A stretch of DNA of 64,000 nucleotides, from assembly GCA_037441525.1 (NCBI GenBank), contig JBBISA010000008.1:29696-93695 (forward strand), given 5' to 3'. Of this stretch, positions 1 to 8,526 are shown piece by piece. Under the pieces are notes generated by a model. The model was given only the letters and a program-made list of their open reading frames with translations, was not told where the DNA came from and ran no database searches. This DNA is from SKVR01 sp037441525 (GTDB lineage Bacteria > Bacteroidota > Bacteroidia > Bacteroidales > UBA7960). The position numbers were made by a program, and so were the translations under genes. The first letter of the stretch is position 1, and each line of letters opens with the position of its first letter.

Positions 1-578
1 AGATGCTGGGTGGCGAAGGAGTTACCGAGGCAACTCGCGTTGCCATCCTTAATGCCAACTACATCAAGGCATCTCTCGAAAACTATTATAAAGTTCTGTA
101 TACCGGAGTTAATGGCTGGTGTGCCCATGAGCTTATTCTGGATTGTAATGAGTTCAGGAAAACTGCTTCCATCGATGCCATAGATATTGCCAAAAGATTG
201 ATGGATTTCGGATTTCATGCACCAACAGTAGCCTTCCCTGTACCCGGCACCTTAATGGTAGAACCCACCGAAAGCGAGCCCCTTTCTGAGCTCGACCGGT
301 TCATTGAAGCCATGATTGCCATTCGCAAGGAAATTACCGAAATTGAAAACGGGAAAGCTGACAAAGAGAACAATGTAGTGAAAAATGCCCCCCATACCGC
401 ACGCATGCTCATGGTCGAAAAATGGGATTTGCCCTATTCACGCGAAAAAGCCGCATTCCCCATGTCATGGTCTGAGGAGATAAAGTACTTCCCACCGGTA
501 ACACGCATTGATGATGCCTATGGCGATCGCAATCTGGTGTGCACCTGCGAACCCATTGAATCCTATGCCCAGAATTAA
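1..578 (+). CDS. gcvP: Glycine dehydrogenase (P-protein of glycine cleavage), C-terminal part
   Basis: The P-protein decarboxylates glycine with pyridoxal phosphate and passes the aminomethyl group to the H-protein lipoyl arm. Only the last 191 residues are in the window; the gene enters from the left edge and the PLP lysine lies outside. The visible part matches the family C-terminus: a GGEGVTEAT stretch at the edge, FHAPTVAFPVPGTLMVEPTE near residues 70-90, and the RIDDAYGDRNLVC ending. It stops at TAA 576-578 and is followed by a strong hairpin. It fits with folate one-carbon genes elsewhere in the window (thyA, folA, folD). The family call is confident; nothing can be said about its start or promoter. 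Confidence 0.95.
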   Translation, partial: MLGGEGVTEATRVAILNANYIKASLENYYKVLYTGVNGWCAHELILDCNEFRKTASIDAIDIAKRLMDFGFHAPTVAFPVPGTLMVEPTESEPLSELDRFIEAMIAIRKEITEIENGKADKENNVVKNAPHTARMLMVEKWDLPYSREKAAFPMSWSEEIKYFPPVTRIDDAYGDRNLVCTCEPIESYAQN

Positions 579-614
579 ACCCGGATGTAGTCTTCAAATG
601 CATGATTCAAAATT

Positions 615-650
615 AAGAAGGCCGTTGCATTTAGTTGCAACGGCCTTCTT
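615..650. terminator. Bidirectional terminator between gcvP and hppA
   Basis: There is a perfect 15-bp stem (615-629 with 636-650) and a six-base loop. The arms begin with AAGAA and end with TTCTT, so both strands get a U-rich 3' side. It lies between two convergent genes and likely serves both. Confidence 0.8.
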
Positions 651-679
651 ATGTGCCATATCTGACTTGAATAATCTAT

Positions 680-2872
680 TTATAAAAGGCTGTAACTAAC
701 TGCAACACCAACAGTAACCACCGATGCCATTACCATCAGCTTAATAAGGATGTTGAGGCTGGGACCTGAGGTATCTTTAAAGGGGTCGCCAACGGTATCG
801 CCAATTACTGTTGCTTTGTGGTTTTCAGAACCTTTCCCACCTAAATTGCCCTCTTCAACATATTTCTTGGCGTTGTCCCAGGCACCGCCTGCGTTGGCCA
901 TAAATATTGCCATGGCAAAACCGCTGGAAATAGTGCCCACCAGCAAACCTGTTATCCCTGCTACGCCAAACACCAGTCCGATAATAACCGGAATGAGCAG
1001 CGCCACCAATGATGGTAACATCATTTCGCGCTGGGCGCCACGGGTGGAAATGGACACACAACGAGCATAATCGGGTTCGGCAGTTCCTTCCATTATGCCA
1101 GGGATAGTCTTAAACTGACGTCTCACCTCATCAACCATCTTCTGGGCGGCACGGCCCACAGCATTCATGGTCATTCCACTGAAGAGGAATACAGCCATAA
1201 CCCCAATGAACATCCCGGCAATTACTCTGGGATTCATAAGATGGATTTCGAAATGTTTTATAAAATCAATGAATTCAGCATCAATGGCTGGTTTATCGTA
1301 GATGATGATATCGGGTTTCCCAAGAAACTTCACAAACATCATTCTTACTTCCTCGAAATAAGATGCCAGCAGAGCTAAAGCTGTAAGGGCTGCACTTCCT
1401 ATGGCGAACCCTTTACCGGTTGCGGCAGTAGTGTTTCCGAGGGCGTCGAGGGCATCGGTACGCGAACGCACTTCCTTACCCAACCCTGCCATTTCGGCAT
1501 TACCTCCCGCGTTATCGGCAATGGGGCCATAAGCATCGGTGGCAAGGGTGATACCCAGTGTGGATAACATCCCCACAGCTGAAATGCCAATTCCATAAAG
1601 TCCAAGGTTCAGGCTGCTCTCAGAAAAATCGAAACCAGTTGAAAAGGAATAGGATAAAGTAATGGCAACTACAATAATGGCCAGGGGTATGGCAGCTGAA
1701 AGAAGTCCTGTTCCCACACCGCTGATAATGACAGTGGCCGGGCCGGTATTGCTGGCTTCGGCAATACGCTGGGTAGGTCTGTAGGCCGATGCAGTAAAAT
1801 ATTCGGTGGTTTGGCCAATGGCTATTCCCGACAATAGTCCTACTACAATAGAACCCCAGATACCCAAATAATTGGGCAGCCCCAAGAGGTAAAGAATCAA
1901 AAATGAACAAATCAAAATAAGCAAAGCGCTAACATTAACCCCAACCCCGAGGGATTTTAGAAGTTCCTTTTGTTTCGCGCCTTCCTTTGTTCTTACCATA
2001 AACACACCTGCAATAGACAGCAAAGTGCCAACGGCGGCAATAAGCATGGGGGCAACCACTGCACTAAACTGCAGGCTCAAATCTTCGCCCAGGAATGCTG
2101 CCGCGCCCAGCAGTGCAGAGGCAAGTATTGATGCGGCAAACGACTCGAAAAGGTCGGCACCCATACCGGCAACATCCCCCACATTATCGCCCACATTATC
2201 GGCAATGGTAGCAGGGTTGCGAGGGTCATCTTCCGGAATTCCGGCTTCCACCTTACCCACCAGATCTGCCCCAACATCAGCAGCTTTGGTGTAAATACCC
2301 CCGCCAACACGGGCAAAGAGCGCCTGCGTAGAAGCACCCATACCAAAGGTGAGCATTACTGCGGTAATGGTCATCAGTTTGTAACCATCACCGGTTTCAG
2401 GGATAAAATAATTAAGAATCAGAAACCATAGGGAAATATCAACCAGCACCAGACCAACCACCACCAGACCCATTACAGCACCACTGCGAAAGGCAAGCTG
2501 CAAACCGCTGTCGAGTGACTTACGGCATGCATTGGCAACACGGGCTGAGGCATAAGTAGCCGCTTTCATACCGAAAAAACCGGCTAACCCCGAAAAGAAG
2601 CCGCCCGAAATAAAGGCAAAGGGCACCCAGGGGTTCTGCACACCCAATCCGTAGGCAAGGATGCTGAAAATAATGGTAATTACAATAAATACAATAATCA
2701 CAATTTTGTACTGCTGTTTCAGGTAGGCCGCTGCCCCTTTCCGAACGTGGGCAGCAATCTTTTTCATCATATCCGTACCTTCATCCTGTTTCATCATCTG
2801 CTTGAAAAACCTGAATGCAAAAAGCAGGGCCATAGCGGCACTAAACGGTACTAACCAGAAAATTGCGGGCAT
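680..2872 (-). CDS. hppA: K+-dependent membrane-bound pyrophosphatase (ion pump)
   Basis: This integral membrane enzyme hydrolyses pyrophosphate and pumps H+ and/or Na+. The protein is 730 residues with about 16 hydrophobic segments, normal for the family. The catalytic signatures are present: DVGADLVGKVE at 199-209 and DNVGDNVGD at 225-233. The segment GNTTAATGKG at 479-488 has Ala and Gly where K+-independent pumps have Lys and Thr, so it should be K+-dependent. That subfamily includes Na+ and Na+/H+ pumps known in Bacteroides; the pumped ion cannot be settled here. I chose ATG 2870-2872 because a strong AAGGAGG sits just upstream; the longer frame (from 2941) would start at the promoter box. 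Convergent with gcvP. Confidence 0.95.
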   Translation of the reverse strand: MPAIFWLVPFSAAMALLFAFRFFKQMMKQDEGTDMMKKIAAHVRKGAAAYLKQQYKIVIIVFIVITIIFSILAYGLGVQNPWVPFAFISGGFFSGLAGFFGMKAATYASARVANACRKSLDSGLQLAFRSGAVMGLVVVGLVLVDISLWFLILNYFIPETGDGYKLMTITAVMLTFGMGASTQALFARVGGGIYTKAADVGADLVGKVEAGIPEDDPRNPATIADNVGDNVGDVAGMGADLFESFAASILASALLGAAAFLGEDLSLQFSAVVAPMLIAAVGTLLSIAGVFMVRTKEGAKQKELLKSLGVGVNVSALLILICSFLILYLLGLPNYLGIWGSIVVGLLSGIAIGQTTEYFTASAYRPTQRIAEASNTGPATVIISGVGTGLLSAAIPLAIIVVAITLSYSFSTGFDFSESSLNLGLYGIGISAVGMLSTLGITLATDAYGPIADNAGGNAEMAGLGKEVRSRTDALDALGNTTAATGKGFAIGSAALTALALLASYFEEVRMMFVKFLGKPDIIIYDKPAIDAEFIDFIKHFEIHLMNPRVIAGMFIGVMAVFLFSGMTMNAVGRAAQKMVDEVRRQFKTIPGIMEGTAEPDYARCVSISTRGAQREMMLPSLVALLIPVIIGLVFGVAGITGLLVGTISSGFAMAIFMANAGGAWDNAKKYVEEGNLGGKGSENHKATVIGDTVGDPFKDTSGPSLNILIKLMVMASVVTVGVAVSYSLL

Positions 2873-2876
2873 TTTT

Positions 2877-2884
2877 TCCTCCTT
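2877..2884 (-). promoter_or_regulatory. Strong Shine-Dalgarno of hppA
   Basis: Read on the minus strand, AAGGAGGA lies about five bases before ATG 2872. Purine-rich ribosome sites this good are rare in the window (the other is before rplI), and it decides the hppA start. Confidence 0.75.
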
Positions 2885-2938
2885 ATTTTTAGTGAAACAA
2901 TGTGTTTGTTTTGGTAATTGAATATACCACGGTGATGG

Positions 2939-2946
2939 CAAAAGTA
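2939..2946 (-). promoter_or_regulatory. Promoter -7 box of hppA
   Basis: TACTTTTG on the minus strand is a full match to TAnnTTTG, 66 bases before the chosen start. No clear -33 TTTG is seen at the expected distance. Confidence 0.5.
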
Positions 2947-3426
2947 AAAATTTATCAATTCAGATTAACGTTTGTTTCAAAAAGAATTTGCATTGATTAA
3001 GTATTTCAAACTGTTGTTAAACTTATTAATCAGAGATAATATCAAGGCTATTGTATTTGCAAAATCAAATCCAACATTTTTTGATAAATCATGTGAAGCA
3101 ACAGATTAATAATTTTCATCTTGCATTGCAAAGATTATTGAAAATATTGAAGATTTGCCATTGAATGTGTAGCATAAAAAATGTTGTTGGCAAATTCATC
3201 ATAGCTGATCATCAATAAAATCAAAAAACATACACATAAAACGGATGTAAGCCCCGGGCTTTCCGACCTATCGAATATTGAGGGGATAATTTTTTTACCG
3301 GAAACTAGCATAAAATACACTAATTTTGTAATCTATGGAAATATGAAAAGGACAATACCCGGAGCCCATCCGGTCAAAATTAAATCATAAAACCCTTAAA
3401 TCGAAGCTGTAAACCTTAATTGATTG
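2947..3426. other. AT-rich divergent intergenic region
   Basis: About 480 bases lie between the divergent hppA and the DUF151 gene. The sequence is very AT-rich and I see no credible gene in it. It holds a 13-base palindrome (AAGCCCcGGGCTT, 3249-3261) and a possible -7 box at 3321-3328. Confidence 0.6.
3321..3328 (+). promoter_or_regulatory. Possible -7 box of the DUF151 gene
   Basis: TAATTTTG matches TAnnTTTG, 98 bases before the start at 3427. There is no -33 match, so this is tentative. Confidence 0.35.
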
Positions 3427-4017
3427 ATGAAGAAGATAAAACTTGAGATACTGGGAATATCATACAGCCAGTCACAATCAGGTGCTTATGCGCTGATACT
3501 GGGCGAAGAAGGAGAAAAGAGGAGGCTACCCATAATTATAGGAAGTTTTGAAGCGCAGGCCATTGCCATAGAACTTGAAAAGATGAAGCCCTCGCGGCCC
3601 CTAACGCACGACTTGCTTAAAAACTTTGCCCAAACCTTCAATATCATTATTAAAGAAGTAATTATTTACAAGTTTGCTGAAGGTATTTTCTATTCCAAAC
3701 TAATCTGTTTCGACGGTATAAGAGAAGTGGAAATTGATTCGCGGACATCAGATGCGGTTGCCCTGGCAGTGCGGTTTAAATGTCCCATTTTTACTTATGA
3801 GAATATTCTTAGTGCTGCTGGCATCGTGTTGCAGGATGAGGAGAAGATCGGCAGTGATGATATAGGAAACGATAGCATAGAGTCTATATCTGACTATGAT
3901 AACTACTCCCTGAAAGAACTTGAAGAGATGCTCATGGCTGCCATTGATGAAGAAGCTTACGAAAAGGCATCAAAAATAAGAGACGAGATCAACAAGCGTA
4001 AGTCATCAAAATTATAA
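3427..4017 (+). CDS. DUF151 bifunctional nuclease family protein with C-terminal UVR motif
   Basis: The protein is 196 residues. Residues 1 to about 135 match the DUF151 (bifunctional nuclease) family: KIKLEILGISYSQSQSGAYA at the start, then a PIIIGSFEAQAIAIELE stretch and a SDAVALAVR motif. Residues about 160-192 form a UVR (UvrB/UvrC-type) helical hairpin with ELEEMLMAAIDEEAYEKASK. Plant and some bacterial relatives show nuclease activity, but the cellular role in Bacteroidota is not established. The start is ATG 3427; an in-frame TTG three bases upstream is less likely. A terminator follows before the nucleoside transporter, so it is probably monocistronic. Confidence 0.88.
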   Translation: MKKIKLEILGISYSQSQSGAYALILGEEGEKRRLPIIIGSFEAQAIAIELEKMKPSRPLTHDLLKNFAQTFNIIIKEVIIYKFAEGIFYSKLICFDGIREVEIDSRTSDAVALAVRFKCPIFTYENILSAAGIVLQDEEKIGSDDIGNDSIESISDYDNYSLKELEEMLMAAIDEEAYEKASKIRDEINKRKSSKL

Positions 4018-4081
4018 CTGCTGCGTTGTTGATTAATTTTGGACAGTCAGAAGATTTATTTTCAAAAAAATTAATAGGTTT

Positions 4082-4110
4082 GCAGGCATTCAAAAATGCC
4101 TGCTTTTTTT
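4082..4110 (+). terminator. Terminator after the DUF151 gene
   Basis: The arms GCAGGCATT (4082-4090) and AATGCCTGC (4095-4103) pair perfectly and are followed by seven T. It sits 33 bases before the nucleoside transporter ATG. Confidence 0.85.
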
Positions 4111-4142
4111 ATGCAATTAAACACTTTACACCCCTCAAAACC

Positions 4143-5684
4143 ATGGCAAAACTTATCTCCAGGCCCTTGATCATCATGGCCTTTTTTACTTCTCTGTTTG
4201 TTTTTTCGGGCCAATATTTAACAGCACAACCAACCGAAAATATCGCTGTTGCTGATACAAATACAGCTACCGGATCGGAAACAGAAAGCTTGACTGTGAC
4301 CAGAACTGAAGAAACTCCGGTTGATGATGCCGCTGAAATTGCACGCAAGCAGGATGAATCGGTGCTTGCAGTAGACAAAAAAGGGTTCACTTTTAGCCTT
4401 ACCGTGATATTGCGTGGATTATTTGGTATGCTGGTACTCATCGCAATAGCCTGGATATTCAGCGTTAACCGGAAGGCTATTTCGTGGAAACTGGTTGGTA
4501 TTGGCCTTGGTATACAGGTTTTGCTGGCTGTTGGGATTCTGCAGGTACCCGCCGTGCAATACTTTTTTGAACTGGGCGGAAAGATTTTTGTGAAAATCCT
4601 TGACTTCTCGAAGGCAGGTACCGAATTCCTGTTCGAGGGTTTCCTGAATGTTGACAGCTACGGATTTTTATTTGCTTTCCAGGTTTTGCCTACAATCATC
4701 TTCTTTTCGGCACTAACCAGCTTGCTGTTTTATCTGGGAATTATTCAGAAAGTTGTTTATGGCCTCGCGTGGCTTATGACCAAAGCGCTTAAGCTTTCAG
4801 GCGCCGAAAGTCTGTCGGTGGCAGGAAATATTTTCCTTGGACAAACCGAATCGCCTCTCATGATCAAGGCCTATCTTCCCAATATGACCAAATCGGAGAT
4901 ATTGCTGGTAATGACCGGCGGGATGGCAACCCTGGCAGGGGGTGTGCTTGCAGCCTACATCAGTTTTCTTGGTGGCGACGATCCGGTACAACGGCTTATT
5001 TTTGCCAAACACCTTATAGCAGCGTCTATAATGGCAGCACCCGGGGCGGTTGTGGTAACCAAAATCATCTACCCCCAAACCGAGGAAATCGACAAAACCA
5101 TGGAAATTTCCAAAGACCGTATCGGCGACAATATTCTTGATTCCATATCAAACGGCACCACCGAAGGGTTGAAACTGGCCGCCAACGTTGCTGCCATGCT
5201 GCTGGTATTCATTGCATTTATAGCGATGTTTAACTATGGCGTTGGAAAACTGGGAGCTCTGACCGGGCTTAATGCATCTATCGCAAGCCTTACCAGCGGC
5301 CAATACACTGAATTGTCCCTGCAATTCATTCTGGGGTATATATTTGCCCCGGTAATGTGGCTCATCGGAATGGATATTCAGGATATAACTATTGCCGGAA
5401 GATTGCTGGGAGAGAAAATCATTATGACTGAATTTATCGGCTATACCAGCCTGGCATCTCTTAAGGAAGCAGGGGCATTTGCCGACCCAAAATCCATTAT
5501 CATGGCCACCTATATGCTTTGCGGTTTTGCCAACTTTGCCAGTATTGGTATTCAGATTGGCGGAATTGGCTCGCTGGCCCCTTCGCGCAGGGTACTTCTG
5601 TCGCAGTTTGGTATGCGGGCCTTACTTGGCGGCACCCTGGCAGCCCTCATGAGCGCTACTATTGTAGGGATGATACTTGGATAG
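4143..5684 (+). CDS. Concentrative nucleoside transporter (CNT/NupC family)
   Basis: This inner-membrane symporter takes up nucleosides with H+ or Na+. It has 513 residues. An N-terminal hydrophobic segment (about 8-28) looks like a signal peptide and is followed by a polar, Thr/Glu-rich linker to residue 80, an extension I recall as common in Bacteroidota CNT proteins. The core has the family signatures GNIFLGQTESPLMIKAYLP near residues 227-245, MATLAGGVLAAY after it, and GFANFASIGIQIGGIGSLAP near the end. I chose ATG 4143 over an upstream TTG (4026) because the terminator lies between them. It is followed at 61 bases by thyA and then folA, suggesting a pyrimidine salvage and thymidylate unit. 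Confidence 0.93.
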   Translation: MAKLISRPLIIMAFFTSLFVFSGQYLTAQPTENIAVADTNTATGSETESLTVTRTEETPVDDAAEIARKQDESVLAVDKKGFTFSLTVILRGLFGMLVLIAIAWIFSVNRKAISWKLVGIGLGIQVLLAVGILQVPAVQYFFELGGKIFVKILDFSKAGTEFLFEGFLNVDSYGFLFAFQVLPTIIFFSALTSLLFYLGIIQKVVYGLAWLMTKALKLSGAESLSVAGNIFLGQTESPLMIKAYLPNMTKSEILLVMTGGMATLAGGVLAAYISFLGGDDPVQRLIFAKHLIAASIMAAPGAVVVTKIIYPQTEEIDKTMEISKDRIGDNILDSISNGTTEGLKLAANVAAMLLVFIAFIAMFNYGVGKLGALTGLNASIASLTSGQYTELSLQFILGYIFAPVMWLIGMDIQDITIAGRLLGEKIIMTEFIGYTSLASLKEAGAFADPKSIIMATYMLCGFANFASIGIQIGGIGSLAPSRRVLLSQFGMRALLGGTLAALMSATIVGMILG

Positions 5685-5745
5685 GAATATGCTAAACTTG
5701 CAGGTGTAATCGACCCATTATCATTTCAGAAACAATTTACCGACT

Positions 5746-6537
5746 ATGCAGCAATACCACCAGTTGATGCAACACGTGCTTGACCACGGTGCCCGTAAAG
5801 AAGACCGCACAGGTACAGGAACGCTCAGTGTTTTTGGATATCAGATGCGATTCAATCTTCAGGACGGCTTTCCGCTGGTTACCACCAAAAAGCTACACCT
5901 TAAATCGATCATTCATGAACTCCTTTGGTTTTTAAAGGGCGAAACCAATATTAAGTACCTTAAAGAAAACGGGGTTTCCATTTGGGATGAATGGGCCGAT
6001 GAAGAAGGAAACCTTGGCCCGGTTTACGGTGCTCAGTGGCGCAGCTGGAACAGTGTGCAAGGCCCCATCGACCAGATTTCCCAACTCATCAACCAGATAA
6101 AAAACAACCCCGACTCCCGCCGACACCTGGTCAGCGCCTGGAATGTGGGCGAACTCGATAAAATGGCCCTCCCACCCTGCCATATTCTTTTTCAGTTTTA
6201 TGTGGCCAATGGGCGGTTATCGTGCCAGCTATACCAGCGTAGTGCCGATATTTTTCTGGGGGTACCCTTTAATATTGCATCCTATGCCCTATTCACAATG
6301 ATGATGGCACAGGTTTGCGAACTGCAACCCGGCGATTTTGTGCATACCTTTGGTGATGCCCATCTTTACCTGAATCATCTGGAACAGGCAAAACTTCAAC
6401 TCAGCCGCCAACCCAGGCCATTGCCTCAAATGAATATCAACCCTGATGTGAAAAGCATCTTCGATTTCCGCTTTGAGGATTTCACCCTGGTAAATTACGA
6501 TCCCCATCCGCATATTAAAGCGCAGGTAGCAATTTAA
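5746..6537 (+). CDS. thyA: Thymidylate synthase
   Basis: The enzyme converts dUMP and methylene-tetrahydrofolate to dTMP and dihydrofolate. The protein is 263 residues, the short E. coli-like form. The catalytic cysteine is in LPPCHILFQFYV at about residue 145. The dUMP-binding stretch RSADIFLGVPFNIASYA and the early FKGETNIKYLKENGVSIWDEW region are intact. The dihydrofolate it produces is recycled by folA, which starts 36 bases downstream; the two are almost certainly co-transcribed. The start ATG 5746 agrees with the family N-terminus (MQQYHQLMQHVLDHG). Confidence 0.98.
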   Translation: MQQYHQLMQHVLDHGARKEDRTGTGTLSVFGYQMRFNLQDGFPLVTTKKLHLKSIIHELLWFLKGETNIKYLKENGVSIWDEWADEEGNLGPVYGAQWRSWNSVQGPIDQISQLINQIKNNPDSRRHLVSAWNVGELDKMALPPCHILFQFYVANGRLSCQLYQRSADIFLGVPFNIASYALFTMMMAQVCELQPGDFVHTFGDAHLYLNHLEQAKLQLSRQPRPLPQMNINPDVKSIFDFRFEDFTLVNYDPHPHIKAQVAI

Positions 6538-6573
6538 ACTGCCTTTAAATCCATTTAAAAACCACAAAACACC

Positions 6574-7071
6574 ATGAGACTGATAATTATCGCTGCTGTG
6601 GCCAATAACCATGTAATCGGGAACAATAACCAGCTGCTATGGCATCTGCCTGCCGACCTGAAACGTTTCAAGGAAACCACCATGGGCCATACAATGATCA
6701 TGGGACGAAAAACCTTCGAAAGCATTGGAAAGGCCCTGCCGGGCCGACGCACCATCGTTATTACCCGGAACGAAAAGTTTGATGCTCAGGGTTGCGAAGT
6801 GGTAACCAACCTCAAAGATGCATTATGCATGGTAAAAGATGAATGTAATGTTTTTGTTGTAGGCGGAGGGGAAATATACAGGCAAACCATTAATCTTCAT
6901 GTTGCCCGTCGTCTTTTTATTACCCGAGTATTTGCAAGTTTCGAAGGCGATAGTTTTTTCCCTGCCGTAGATTGCGATAAATGGGAGTTGATTGACAGAG
7001 AAGACCATCATGCCGACCAAAAGAATCCTTTCCCTTTCTCATTTCTTACCTATAAAAGACGGAAGTCTTAA
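6574..7071 (+). CDS. folA: Dihydrofolate reductase
   Basis: The enzyme reduces dihydrofolate to tetrahydrofolate with NADPH. The protein is 165 residues. Visible motifs are LLWHLPADLKRFKETT (the substrate-binding Trp and the acidic Asp), MIMGRKTFESIG, and the NADPH-binding VFVVGGGEIYR. It sits directly after thyA, the usual partner, and ends in front of a convergent gene with a weak hairpin between. The call is secure. Confidence 0.97.
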   Translation: MRLIIIAAVANNHVIGNNNQLLWHLPADLKRFKETTMGHTMIMGRKTFESIGKALPGRRTIVITRNEKFDAQGCEVVTNLKDALCMVKDECNVFVVGGGEIYRQTINLHVARRLFITRVFASFEGDSFFPAVDCDKWELIDREDHHADQKNPFPFSFLTYKRRKS

Positions 7072-7095
7072 TAATATTTGTCCACTGAAATAACT

Positions 7096-7116
7096 ACCTG
7101 CTGCTTCAGGTTTTTT
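7096..7116 (+). terminator. Weak terminator after folA
   Basis: ACCTG (7096-7100) pairs with CAGGT (7107-7111), followed by T-rich sequence. The stem is only five base pairs and overlaps the end of the convergent gene, so this is tentative. Confidence 0.4.
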
Positions 7117-8368
7117 GTTTCTGTTTGCGGGCAGCAGGGAAAAGTACGTTGTTAAGGATAAGCCTGTAGCCTGGCGAATTGGGATGAAGATTCAGGTCAG
7201 TAGGAGGGTCGCCTACAAAATGACGATAATCTTCGGGGTCGTGCCCTCCATAAAAGGTGAAGGTACCCTTACCAAAAGTACCATGGATGTAACGGGCTTC
7301 ATTATTTGCTTTGGTTTCGCCCATGATGGTAACGGTGGGCTTAATAAATGGCCGCATAAAGGCGGTGGTCTGGCCCATAAACCCTTTTACCAGGGTTTCG
7401 TGGTTTTGGCTAAGCATTGTAGGAACGGGGTCCCATTTGGCCGAGAATTCAAACAGGGTAAAAAAATCACTTACCTGGTCGCGACCTGTTTTAGGCACGT
7501 CGATATTGGATTTTGCGTAATCAAAGGGGTTAGAAATAACCTGGAAATTATAAAATGCAAAGGTGCGCGAAAAATCGAGTCTTTGCTGGTAATCAAGGTC
7601 AGCGGGGGTTCCGTCAAATACTTCATGCACAATATCAATTCCTTCGGCTGCCAGGGTAATATCAAGACTTTCGGGTGCTGAGCACATGGCAAACATATAT
7701 CCCCCACCAGCTACAAACATCTGTATATTTTTTGCAACAGCCAGCTTTAGGTCGGGTACCCGGTTAAAGCCAAGTTTTCGGGCAGATTCTTCGGCAATCT
7801 GAACATCACGCTGGTACCAGGGTGCATTACGGTAAGCAGCCCAGAATTTTCCGAACTGGCCGGTAAAATCTTCGTGGTGCACATGGAGCCAATCGTACAG
7901 CGGAAGCATGCCCGAAATTACCTGCTCATCATAAATGGCATCGTAAGGTATCTCTGCATAGGTAAGGGCCAGGGTAACCGCATCGTCCCACGGGAGGCTG
8001 TGAGGTGGGGTATAAACAGCAATACGGGGAAGTTTGTGCAACACCATAGCATCCATATTAACATCAGGATTGGTAACTTCTGAGATGATGGCTGAAGCCT
8101 GAATGTCGGCAATAATCTGATAACTTACGCCCCTTATAGTTAGTTCATTCTCGAAAATTCTGTTGTGTTGAAACAAAAAACTCCCTCCCCGGTAATTCAG
8201 CAACCAGGTAATTTCCATATCGTGCTTCAATATAAAATAGGCAATCCCATAGGCTTTAAGGTGGTTTTGCTGGGTACGGTCCATGGGAACAAGAATATGG
8301 GCGCCCCGGACAGCAATGGGAGATGCAAGAGCAAAGAGAAGTACTGTAAAAACAAAAAACCGTTTCAT
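7106..8368 (-). CDS. Secreted protein of the family often labelled 'asparagine synthetase B' in Bacteroidota
   Basis: The protein is 420 residues with a clear signal peptide (MKRFFVFTVLLFALASPIAV, then RGAHILVP). I recall relatives in Bacteroidota databases under the name asparagine synthetase B, sharing HLKAYGIAYFILKHDMEITW and LLNYRGGSF. It has neither the N-terminal Cys glutaminase nor the ATP-pyrophosphatase SGGxDS motif of true AsnB, and it is exported, so that name is very probably wrong. The middle part (IAVYTPPHSLPWDDAVTLAL) looks like a class I amidotransferase-like Rossmann fold. Its true function is unknown. I preferred ATG 8366-8368 because it begins the signal peptide; the upstream frame extension (to 8470) is unlikely. 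Confidence 0.75.
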   Translation of the reverse strand: MKRFFVFTVLLFALASPIAVRGAHILVPMDRTQQNHLKAYGIAYFILKHDMEITWLLNYRGGSFLFQHNRIFENELTIRGVSYQIIADIQASAIISEVTNPDVNMDAMVLHKLPRIAVYTPPHSLPWDDAVTLALTYAEIPYDAIYDEQVISGMLPLYDWLHVHHEDFTGQFGKFWAAYRNAPWYQRDVQIAEESARKLGFNRVPDLKLAVAKNIQMFVAGGGYMFAMCSAPESLDITLAAEGIDIVHEVFDGTPADLDYQQRLDFSRTFAFYNFQVISNPFDYAKSNIDVPKTGRDQVSDFFTLFEFSAKWDPVPTMLSQNHETLVKGFMGQTTAFMRPFIKPTVTIMGETKANNEARYIHGTFGKGTFTFYGGHDPEDYRHFVGDPPTDLNLHPNSPGYRLILNNVLFPAARKQKQKT

Positions 8369-8526
8369 AAATGCTGATATTTTGCAACCATTGGAGTGGC
8401 TAACCAATCTAAGGTACAAACAAAAGACCACAATGTCTATGGCCGTGTTGTTGAAAAACATGAAAAACAACTCTTTGTTTCAACCCTGAAACTTGAAATT
8501 CCACTTAAAACACAATTTTTCATTCA

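Noticed and set aside
3135..3320. 61-codon minus-strand frame in the hppA/DUF151 gap
   Set aside because: It lies in AT-rich intergenic sequence with no domain or ribosome site; chance is more likely.
4075..4082. TAGGTTTG as a -7 box for the nucleoside transporter
   Set aside because: Transcription would start inside the preceding terminator hairpin and be ended by it.
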